8,495 bases of DNA from positions 1-8,495 of the forward strand of contig DDQW01000060.1 in assembly GCA_002342805.1 (NCBI GenBank). Reading direction: 5' to 3'. The stretch comes from Clostridiales bacterium UBA2432. GTDB lineage: Bacteria; Bacillota; Clostridia; Lachnospirales; Vallitaleaceae. Below the pieces are notes generated by a model that worked only from the letters and a program-made list of their open reading frames with translations, did no database searches and was not told the origin of the DNA. The position numbers and the translations under genes are program-made. Of the stretch, positions 1-4,996 are shown in pieces (position 1 is the stretch's first letter; every line of letters begins with the position of its first letter).

Positions 1-23
1 CACATAACTATTATAGATATATC
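1..23. repeat. Left copy of a 23-bp near-identical repeat found at both window ends
   Basis: These bases match 8473-8495 in the same orientation at 22 of 23 positions, with 20 identical bases in a row (4-23 and 8476-8495). The only difference, C or T at the third base, would be silent in the frame that reads H-I-T-I-I-D-I in both copies. It could be a contig overlap of a circular or tandem molecule with one end error, or a fragment of a duplicated gene. The sequence cannot decide between these. Confidence 0.6.
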
Positions 24-157
24 CGATGACTCAAAAAAATACCCCATCCAAAGACAGGGCAAGTTATCGGTTATATCGTGTTGAACGAAGTCGCGGTACT
101 AGTGAAAAGTATGTAAGTCGATTAGCTGGAAGACAAACGATTTCTTCTAAATATTGA
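1..157. other. Gene-less left edge; no recognised gene
   Basis: No intact gene is seen here. A 43-codon open frame runs from an ATG at 26 to a TGA at 155-157 (it begins M-T-Q-K-N-T-P-S-K), but it has no Shine-Dalgarno and no family I recognise. Frame 1 is also open from base 1 to a TGA at 82-84. Because a decayed PhzF-family gene lies immediately downstream, this stretch may hold its N-terminal half or an unrelated remnant. I could not match it to PhzF with any confidence, so it is left unassigned. Confidence 0.4.
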
Positions 158-399
158 ATGAAAACTAGGTTGAAATGAAGAATTACTTAAATTGATCGTT
201 CAATGCCAATTCTATATTGTTGTTCCGGTACATGGACACCACTTGTTCCAATAAAAGAATTAAGTATATTTGAACATATGAAGCCGAAAACAAACATTCA
301 GGAACTATTGAAGATCCGGCAACAGGAACAACATCTGGGGTTATGGGCGCATAGTATCTAATATATATTGAGCAAAATAGAGATCATAAGGAGTTTATA
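158..399 (+). pseudogene. Decayed PhzF-family isomerase/epimerase gene (C-terminal domain remnants)
   Basis: Two pieces of a PhzF-like protein are visible in different frames. From about 191 to 301, frame 2 reads S-G-T-W-T-P-L-V-P-I-K-E-L (224-262), then F-E-H-M-K-P-K. This is the type of sequence that opens the second PhzF domain (S-T-G-x-x-x-x-x-V-P-x-K). From 283 the frame used at 301 reads S-G-T-I-E-D-P-A-T-G-T-T-S-G-V-M-G-A, the hallmark E-D-P-x-T-G-x-x-x-G segment near the end of PhzF proteins. In an intact protein tens of residues separate these pieces; here they abut and overlap, so a deletion plus frameshift is inferred. A TAG at 352-354 sits where the family usually has Tyr. After it the same frame continues Y-L-I-Y-I-E-Q-N-R-D-H-K-E-F-I up to 399, which still looks PhzF-like. 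Upstream, 160-200 has weaker matches broken by stops. PhzF proteins (YddE-like) are usually 260-300 residues, so most of the gene is gone. Confidence 0.8.
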
Positions 400-987
400 G
401 TGAAAACATTGGATAGATGGATTAATGAACCACAGTTGTATATAGTAGAAAAAGATAGGATAACATTTCAGGTTTTACCAAAGACAGATTTTTGGCAGAT
501 TACACACTATGGATTTTCCAGAACTGACGGCAATTGTTTAGTTGCGGATATTGATGAAGACATTTGCTTTAGTGTTAAAGTTAAGATGAATTATATGAGT
601 GAGTTTGACCAGTGTGGTATTATCGTTTATCTTAATGACGATAATTTTGCAAAACTATGTGTGGAAAATCAACTCAAAAGCAAAAATAAATTAGGAAGTG
701 TTGTCTGTAAATCTAAACGATCCGATTGGGCGACGCAGCCTTTTGGAGATATGGATTCTATTTATTTTAGGGTTAGTAAAAGAGGCATTAATTATTTATT
801 TGAGTCAAGTCTTGATGGGAATAATTTCGAACAAATGCGTTTGTTTGATATACCAGGCAGTGAAAAAGCTGCTATAGGTATATTTGGAGCATCACCCTTG
901 GGGAATGGATTTGAAGCAGAATTTACCAACTTTGAATTCAGTGAAAACAAATGGTTCTTAGATAATGATGACCTACCAAGTGATTAA
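400..987 (+). CDS. DUF1349 domain protein (concanavalin A-like fold)
   Basis: This 195-residue protein matches the DUF1349 family along its whole length, a beta-sandwich related to concanavalin-like lectins and glucanases, without a proven reaction. Family landmarks are W-I-N-E-P near residues 7-11, T-D-F-W at 29-32, F-D-Q-C-G at 69-73, V-E-N at 88-90, S-D-W at 108-110, a Y-F-R-V strand near 122-125, S-L-D-G at 137-140 and G-A-S-P at 163-166. The start is a GTG at 400, preceded by AAGGAG at 388-393 with a 6-base spacer; there is no signal peptide, so it is probably cytoplasmic. The Shine-Dalgarno lies in the reading frame of the PhzF relic just upstream, which stays open from 355 into this gene. 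No promoter of its own was recognised. The family assignment is firm; the biological role is unknown, with carbohydrate binding only a fold-based guess. Confidence 0.88.
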   Translation: MKTLDRWINEPQLYIVEKDRITFQVLPKTDFWQITHYGFSRTDGNCLVADIDEDICFSVKVKMNYMSEFDQCGIIVYLNDDNFAKLCVENQLKSKNKLGSVVCKSKRSDWATQPFGDMDSIYFRVSKRGINYLFESSLDGNNFEQMRLFDIPGSEKAAIGIFGASPLGNGFEAEFTNFEFSENKWFLDNDDLPSD

Positions 988-1158
988 TTTAAATTTGCTA
1001 AAGCTAGTACAAATTGATGGTTGCTTTGATTATATATTATGTGGAGATGAGAAAATAAACTCAAAGCTTTCTATTTTGTAAGATGGATAGCTTATTAGAT
1101 GTGAAATCATTCCTTGAAGAAAATTATGGCTAAATTATAGAGAGAAAGAAGTGGTATT
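988..1158. other. Intergenic gap with possible decayed coding tract
   Basis: No promoter or terminator stands out. Two short open stretches in neighbouring frames read protein-like. 1007-1081 reads V-Q-I-D-G-C-F-D-Y-I-L-C-G-D-E-K and on to a TAA. 1083-1133 reads M-D-S-L-L-D-V-K-S-F-L-E-E-N-Y-G and a TAA. They could be the two halves of a frameshifted gene tail, but I do not recognise a family and chance is possible. Confidence 0.25.
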
Positions 1159-1851
1159 ATGAGAAGGTATGCAATAAATTCACAATATAATATGAGAGAT
1201 CTTGGTGGATACCCTACACGGGGGAATGGTTATTTAGCTTGGAAGCAAGTCATTCGTAGCGATTGTCCTTTGACTGTTACAGATGAAGACGCTTTATTAT
1301 TTGACAAGTTGAATATTAGCGATGTAATAGATTTAAGAACTCCGGAGCAGGCAATGAGAGAACCAAGCTATTTCTCTGATTCGGAATCGATTACCTATCA
1401 TAATGTATCATTTATTAATGGTAATGGTTCACCTAAGCGTGAAGAGAGCATATCTAGTACTTATTTAAAGATGATGGAAGAATTCAGTACAATTAATGAA
1501 ATTTTGAGAATAGTTTCTGAGGCAAGAGGAACTGTTTTATACCATTGTGCTGTTGGCAAGGATAGAACAGGTATAGTAACAGCAATAATATTAAGTATTT
1601 GTGGTGTGAACATTGTAGATATTGTCGCAGATTATCAAGCATCTGAGACATATATATACGATATGATCGCTGAGTATAAGAGAAGTAATCCTAGTGTGCC
1701 GGAATGGATAGGGCGATCAAAGCCTGAATATATGCGAAACTGTCTGGATAGTCTTGAACGAAAGTATGGCTCATTTAAAGAATATTTGAATGCTATGGAT
1801 GTTCCTGACAGAGTAATCAATGGTATAAAAGATAAGTTGATACAACAATAG
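1159..1851 (+). CDS. Tyrosine-protein phosphatase (Y_phosphatase3-type, HCX5R)
   Basis: A 230-residue cytosolic phosphatase of the bacterial tyrosine/dual-specificity class often annotated as 'tyrosine-protein phosphatase' (Y_phosphatase3). It should remove phosphate from phosphotyrosine or from small phosphorylated substrates through a cysteinyl-phosphate intermediate. The signature loop H-C-A-V-G-K-D-R-T-G spans residues 129-138, with nucleophile Cys130 and phosphate-binding Arg136. The family's N-terminal N-x-R-D-L-G-G motif is at 11-17 and the V-I-D-L-R-T strand at 56-61. There is no signal peptide or membrane segment. The ATG at 1159 has only a modest purine-rich site (GAAGTGG, 1148-1154). 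It is followed on the same strand by a small ORF and an oxidoreductase, so co-transcription is likely, though no shared pathway is evident. Length and motifs are complete; the substrate is not predictable. Confidence 0.9.
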   Translation: MRRYAINSQYNMRDLGGYPTRGNGYLAWKQVIRSDCPLTVTDEDALLFDKLNISDVIDLRTPEQAMREPSYFSDSESITYHNVSFINGNGSPKREESISSTYLKMMEEFSTINEILRIVSEARGTVLYHCAVGKDRTGIVTAIILSICGVNIVDIVADYQASETYIYDMIAEYKRSNPSVPEWIGRSKPEYMRNCLDSLERKYGSFKEYLNAMDVPDRVINGIKDKLIQQ

Positions 1852-1899
1852 TCAATGTCACCAAAAATAATTGCTCAGATAATAGGCGTAGGGGATTTA

Positions 1900-1998
1900 A
1901 TGAGCCACAAAGATATCTATAAGGTAGAGAATGGAAAACTATTCAAAATTGTGGCACCAGAAGGAACGATTATTGAGATAAGAGAGGTAATACAATGA
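1900..1998 (+). CDS. Small ORF (32 residues) translationally coupled to the oxidoreductase
   Basis: An ATG at 1900 with AGGGG at 1890-1894 and a 5-base spacer opens a 32-codon frame that ends at a TGA (1996-1998). That stop overlaps the start of the next gene as ATGA. The peptide begins M-S-H-K-D-I-Y-K-V-E-N-G-K-L-F-K and ends E-I-R-E-V-I-Q; it is charged and beta-prone and has no signal peptide or membrane segment. The same frame is open back to an ATG at 1855 just after the phosphatase stop, giving 47 residues, but that start lacks a Shine-Dalgarno. The good ribosome site and the ATGA overlap favour real translation, either for a small protein or mainly to couple translation to the oxidoreductase. 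I do not recognise a family. It could also be the tail of a lost gene. Confidence 0.5.
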   Translation: MSHKDIYKVENGKLFKIVAPEGTIIEIREVIQ

Positions 1999-2951
1999 GA
2001 TTTGCAGTGATTGGGACAGGATTTATTACTGAGATGTTTATAGAACAAGGGAGATTATGTGATGACTTTCATGTTGAGGCTGTTTTGTCGCGGACGTTTT
2101 CGCGTGGCCAAGACTTTGCTAATCGCTTGAATATTCCAAAGATTTATTCTGATATTGAAGTGCTTGCAAAAGATAAGTCAATTGATGCGGTCTATATAGC
2201 AAGCCCAAACTCAATGCATAAACAACAGGCAATTGCCATGCTAAATGCAGGTAAACATGTCTTGTGTGAAAAACCGATTGGGTCAAATTCCGAAGAACTT
2301 GCTGAAATGCTCAAGTGCGCCGATGAGAATAATAAAGTCTTATTGGAGGCCATGCGTTTATCGTTTAATCCATTACTAGGAGAGGTGAAAAAACAGATGA
2401 ACATAATGGGCTCTGCGACCCAGGCCTATTTAACCTTTTGCAAATATTCTTCCAGATATGATGCATATAAGGAAGGTAAATCTCCCAATACCTTTGATCC
2501 TAAATTTTCCAATGGATCATTAATGGATTTAGGAGTCTATTGTGTATCCCTTATGGTAGAACTGTTCGGTGTGCCTAAGCAAATCTTAGCATCCTGCTCA
2601 AAATTAGAAAATGGATTTGACAGGTCTGGATCAATCTTGGCGCATTATTCTGATTTAGATGTAACCTTGACGTATTCTAAAGTAGCTACGACCCGGTTAA
2701 AGAGTGAAATACTCTTTGAAAAAGGAGCCATAACTATTGGGACACTATCCACATTTGAAGGAGTAAAAATACATAAAGATGGGGAAGCGACACTTGAATT
2801 GCAAGCGGATACTTCAGATATGCGTTACGAAATAGAGGCTTTTATACGATTGTGTGATACCCAAGCGTCTATCGCCCATCATCATAAAATATCCATTGAA
2901 ACAATGAATATTATTGATGAGGCGAATAGACAATGTGGATTGTTAATCTAA
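1995..2951 (+). CDS. Gfo/Idh/MocA-family NAD(P)-dependent oxidoreductase
   Basis: A full-length (318 residues) member of the Gfo/Idh/MocA family, which oxidises or reduces sugars, inositols and related polyols or diols with NAD(P). The N-terminal Rossmann fold shows the dinucleotide loop G-T-G-F-I at residues 7-11 and the V-Y-I-A-S-P-N strand at 66-72. The family's E-K-P-I motif, with its catalytic-region lysine, is at 92-95. The second alpha/beta domain contains L-E-A-M-R at 117-121 and G-S-L-M-D-L-G-V-Y at 174-182. The pattern resembles dihydrodiol dehydrogenase/YdgJ-like members, but substrate cannot be assigned. The ATG at 1995 is served by GAGAGG at 1982-1987 with a 7-base spacer and overlaps the stop of the preceding small ORF. 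Its 3' end overlaps the convergent transporter gene by 9 bp (2943-2951), with no terminator between them. No sugar kinase or sugar transporter is next to it to suggest a pathway. Confidence 0.9.
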   Translation: MRFAVIGTGFITEMFIEQGRLCDDFHVEAVLSRTFSRGQDFANRLNIPKIYSDIEVLAKDKSIDAVYIASPNSMHKQQAIAMLNAGKHVLCEKPIGSNSEELAEMLKCADENNKVLLEAMRLSFNPLLGEVKKQMNIMGSATQAYLTFCKYSSRYDAYKEGKSPNTFDPKFSNGSLMDLGVYCVSLMVELFGVPKQILASCSKLENGFDRSGSILAHYSDLDVTLTYSKVATTRLKSEILFEKGAITIGTLSTFEGVKIHKDGEATLELQADTSDMRYEIEAFIRLCDTQASIAHHHKISIETMNIIDEANRQCGLLI

Positions 2952-4454
2952 ATCATAGACAGGTGTAGCTTGCTTAGAGCTGTCACCCAAAAAGTTAATA
3001 ATAAGGTAGAGAGCAACCATTCCAAGAACCAATGAAATCAATGGATTAAATCCAAGACCTGCCGGTATAAATCCAAAGACAAGGGCAATAGCTGCTACAG
3101 TAGCCGCATAGGGAATCTGGGTTCGAACATGTGCGATATGATTACATCCGGAGGCCATCGAAGACATAATGGTTGTATCGGATATTGGCGATAAATGGTC
3201 GCCCATAACAGCGCCGGTTAGAACAGCCCCGATTGTAGGGACGATGAGTTCAGCTCCTCCTGTGAGGTAACTTAATTCAATCGCGATGGGCATAACGATA
3301 GCGTTGGTTCCCCATGACGTACCTGTTGAAAAAGCGACGATAGCAGGAACGATAAAGAGGATGGCCGGGATTAAGAAAGAAGGAAGATTATTGCCGATAA
3401 GCTGTACCATCAATTCGGCTGTTTTAAGTTCGCTATTAATTGAACCTAAGGTCCAAGCCAAAGCAAGAATCATGGATGGAACAGCCATAGATTTCACACC
3501 TTCGACAAAGGCATCCGAGATTTCAGTGATTTTTAAGCTTTTTGTAGCAAGTGACATTGCCCAAGCAATGATAATCCCTGAAAAAGAGGCCCATAAGAGA
3601 ACAACACTGGCATCGGCCGCGGAAAATGCTTCGCGAATGGAAGCGCCTTCGAATCCGCCACCGTTTTGATATAATCCGACAATAGTAATTAAAATAACGG
3701 ATACAATAGGAATAACAGCATTGTACCAATGCCCTGCTAGGTCTGGGTTCGTTTCGTCGATTATATCGGCAGTGCTGTTCTTGGCCAAATCTTCGGCTTT
3801 TTTCATTGGTCCATAATCTTTACCGGTAAATATAATCATAAGCACGAAGGCTAAGGCTAAGATACTATAAAAACGATAGGGAATACTTTGTAAAAAAACA
3901 TCATATGCCCCCATATCTAGGCCTAGTTTTTCAAGTCCTTCTTGGATAAGGCCTAATTCCATACCGACCCATGTTGAAATCAAAGCCATAGAAGAGACAG
4001 GTGCAGCAGTGGAATCCACAACATAGGCTAGTTTCTCACGGGATATTTTCAACTTATCTGTAATTCCACGCATAGAGTTTCCCACAATAAGAGAGTTGGC
4101 ATAATCGTCAAAGAAAATGGCGACCCCAAGTAACCATGTTGAAAATAATGCGGACTTTGTTGTAACAGCTCGACGTACGAGTACATCGGCAAGCCCTTTT
4201 GTGCCGCCGTTTTTATCGATGATTCCGATTAAGCCACCGATGAGCAAACAAAATACAAGAATGGAAACATTCCAACTATCCGTTAATGCCCCGACCAAGT
4301 AAGTGTTCAATAATTCAGTAAAACCACTTACGGGATTACCGGTGATGAGGGTTGCCCCTACAAAGACGGCAACAACGAGAGATAGTAAAACTTCGCGTGT
4401 TAATAGCGCCATAGCAATGGCAATTAAAGGTGGTAGTATTGCTAACCAATTCAT
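2943..4454 (-). CDS. lysW: NhaC-superfamily transporter, probable lysine permease (LysW type)
   Basis: A 503-residue polytopic inner-membrane protein of the NhaC Na+/H+ antiporter superfamily, with roughly ten to twelve hydrophobic segments. Conserved stretches include F-F-D-D-Y-A-N-S-L near residues 114-122, D-S-T-A-A-P-V-S-S at 147-155, S-T-G-T-S-W-G at 376-382 and G-D-H-L-S-P-I-S-D-T-T at 418-428. By sequence alone it would be called a Na+/H+ antiporter. The lysine riboswitch in its leader instead points to lysine uptake: comparative genomics has linked L-box-controlled NhaC-type proteins, named LysW, to lysine transport (not the amino-carrier protein LysW of Thermus). The ATG is at 4454-4452, with AAAGGAG at 4469-4463 upstream and an 8-base spacer. 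It is monocistronic here, divergent from nrdD and tail-to-tail with the oxidoreductase. The family is certain; the substrate is inferred from regulation and could be another amino acid or a cation. Confidence 0.85.
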   Translation of the reverse strand: MNWLAILPPLIAIAMALLTREVLLSLVVAVFVGATLITGNPVSGFTELLNTYLVGALTDSWNVSILVFCLLIGGLIGIIDKNGGTKGLADVLVRRAVTTKSALFSTWLLGVAIFFDDYANSLIVGNSMRGITDKLKISREKLAYVVDSTAAPVSSMALISTWVGMELGLIQEGLEKLGLDMGAYDVFLQSIPYRFYSILALAFVLMIIFTGKDYGPMKKAEDLAKNSTADIIDETNPDLAGHWYNAVIPIVSVILITIVGLYQNGGGFEGASIREAFSAADASVVLLWASFSGIIIAWAMSLATKSLKITEISDAFVEGVKSMAVPSMILALAWTLGSINSELKTAELMVQLIGNNLPSFLIPAILFIVPAIVAFSTGTSWGTNAIVMPIAIELSYLTGGAELIVPTIGAVLTGAVMGDHLSPISDTTIMSSMASGCNHIAHVRTQIPYAATVAAIALVFGFIPAGLGFNPLISLVLGMVALYLIINFLGDSSKQATPVYDLD

Positions 4455-4502
4455 GATAATTTCTCCTTTATATATGTTGGTTTTGGAACATGGGTTCCGG
4501 AT

Positions 4503-4534
4503 AAAATAAAAAGCACCTAACCAAAGTTAAGTGC
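4503..4534 (-). terminator. Intrinsic terminator of the lysine riboswitch
   Basis: Read on the minus strand, GCACTTAAC (4534-4526) and GTTAGGTGC (4521-4513) form a 9-bp stem with one G-U pair and a TTTG loop. TTTTTATTTT (4512-4503) follows. It lies between the aptamer and the lysW Shine-Dalgarno and so would stop transcription before the coding region when lysine is bound. Confidence 0.92.
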
Positions 4535-4571
4535 AATAAGCTTACGTATACATCGCATCGTTTTGGTTAAG
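4516..4571 (-). promoter_or_regulatory. Antiterminator pairing of the lysine riboswitch
   Basis: The segment CTTAACCAAA (4571-4562), which begins inside the 3' strand of P1, can pair over all 10 positions (one G-U) with TTTGGTTAGG (4525-4516). The latter forms the loop and 3' arm of the terminator. Pairing this way blocks the terminator. Lysine binding holds CTATCTTA in P1, frees the terminator arm and gives OFF control. This is read directly from complementarity; the ligand direction follows the known behaviour of the class. Confidence 0.85.
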
Positions 4572-4738
4572 ATAGCTCAACAATATAGTCACCTATATTG
4601 ACAGTTCTGTATTTATTTAATACAGACCCAGCATTAAGTGTGGAGCTTAATGCTTCGGCAATGGTTCCTTTCATAACAGATCATTAGCTTCCGGCTTCAC
4701 TGAAATTACTTATAAACATCGCGCCTCTACCTCACTTA
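4568..4738 (-). promoter_or_regulatory. Lysine riboswitch aptamer (L box)
   Basis: On the minus strand the leader carries the lysine-aptamer consensus in order: GAGGTAGAGGCGC (4733-4721), an AAGTA segment, GAAAGG with GCCGAAGC further on, and CTGTCAA leading to GAGCTATCT. P1 is TGAGGTAG (4734-4727) with CTATCTTA (4575-4568), 8 bp including two G-U pairs. P3 is GCATTAAG with CTTAATGC, a perfect 8 bp. P4 is TCTGTATT with AATACAGA, a perfect 8 bp. P5 is CAATATAG with CTATATTG, capped by a GTGA (GNRA) loop. These features match the well-studied lysC leader of Bacillus. It is followed by a terminator and a competing antiterminator, so it acts at transcription and is expected to shut off lysW at high lysine. 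Confidence 0.95.
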
Positions 4739-4748
4739 CGATGAGGTA
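4728..4748 (-). promoter_or_regulatory. Hairpin competing with P1 of the lysine riboswitch
   Basis: TACCTCA (4748-4742) and TGAGGTA (4734-4728) form a perfect 7-bp stem with a 7-base loop at the 5' edge of the aptamer. The 3' arm is nearly all of the 5' strand of P1, so this stem and P1 are mutually exclusive. It is made first during transcription and has no G-U pairs, unlike P1. Its regulatory effect is an inference. Confidence 0.6.
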
Positions 4749-4769
4749 TGATTATTAAAGTCGAATGTT

Positions 4770-4798
4770 AGATTAACATAATATGCTATTGGCGTCAA
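4770..4798 (-). promoter_or_regulatory. Promoter of the lysW leader
   Basis: On the minus strand TTGACG (4798-4793) is a near-consensus -35. After a 17-base spacer comes TAATCT (4775-4770) as a weak -10, helped by a TG one base upstream (extended -10). Transcription would begin near 4763, about 25 bases before the aptamer. Confidence 0.65.
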
Positions 4799-4837
4799 GG
4801 AATAATACAGACTTTCGGATAATTTTTTTATAAGGGC

Positions 4838-4866
4838 TTGAATCAAAACTGTATTTAGTATATAGT
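4838..4866 (+). promoter_or_regulatory. Promoter of nrdDG
   Basis: TTGAAT (4838-4843) and TATAGT (4861-4866) are separated by 17 bases and match the sigma-70/sigma-A consensus at 4 and 5 of 6 positions. Start of transcription is expected near 4873, leaving a leader of about 125 bases that contains two of the three NrdR-box-like sites. The third overlaps the -10. Confidence 0.7.
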
Positions 4867-4868
4867 AT
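4853..4868 (+). promoter_or_regulatory. NrdR-box-like site 1, over the -10 element
   Basis: ATTTAGTATATAGTAT matches the published NrdR-box consensus (acaCwAtATaTwGtgt) at 11 of 16 positions, including the central TATATAG. It covers the -10 hexamer of the nrdDG promoter, where a bound repressor would block RNA polymerase. Alone it would be weak, since a -10 resembles the core of the box; its exact 32-bp spacing to site 2 supports it. Confidence 0.5.
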
Positions 4869-4884
4869 GTAACGTGACTTTAAA

Positions 4885-4900
4885 ACACAAATTATCGGGG
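4885..4900 (+). promoter_or_regulatory. NrdR-box-like site 2 (degenerate)
   Basis: ACACAAATTATCGGGG matches the NrdR-box consensus at 11 of 16 positions, with a perfect left half (ACACAA) and a poor right half. It starts 32 bp before the strong site 3 and 32 bp after site 1. Tandem boxes about three helical turns apart are typical for NrdR. Confidence 0.55.
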
Positions 4901-4916
4901 GCAAATGGAGCGATAA

Positions 4917-4932
4917 GCACTACATGTAGTGT
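4917..4932 (+). promoter_or_regulatory. NrdR box 3 (strong, perfect inner palindrome)
   Basis: GCACTACATGTAGTGT matches acaCwAtATaTwGtgt at 13 of 16 positions and contains a perfect 14-bp palindrome (4918-4931). NrdR is the zinc-ribbon/ATP-cone repressor of ribonucleotide reductase genes, and nrdD follows directly. The dyad extends imperfectly to 4907-4942 (GGA/TCC and GCGA/TCGC arms), so the RNA could also form a long hairpin here. Confidence 0.82.
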
Positions 4933-4996
4933 TTTCGCATCCAACCGCGTAAATGTAACTATAGACTAAAAAGACAATAATTAATTGGAGAACAGC

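Noticed and set aside
1014..1040. Promoter for the phosphatase gene (TTGATG with TATATT or TATTAT)
   Set aside because: Spacers of 13 or 15 bases are too short and the region is AT-rich, so matches are expected by chance.
3286..3669. Plus-strand open frame of 127 codons inside lysW
   Set aside because: It is antisense to well-conserved NhaC motifs, has no domain and no good ribosome site.
4885..4960. Riboswitch (cyclic di-GMP or cobalamin type) in the nrdD leader
   Set aside because: A GGGGGCAAATGG segment and a hairpin drew attention, but the other conserved parts of those classes are absent; NrdR boxes explain the palindrome better.
4985..4996. TTG start for nrdD that adds four residues
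   Set aside because: The TTG overlaps the GGAG ribosome site that serves the ATG at 4997, and homologues begin with the M-x-I-x-K-R-x-G-S pattern.
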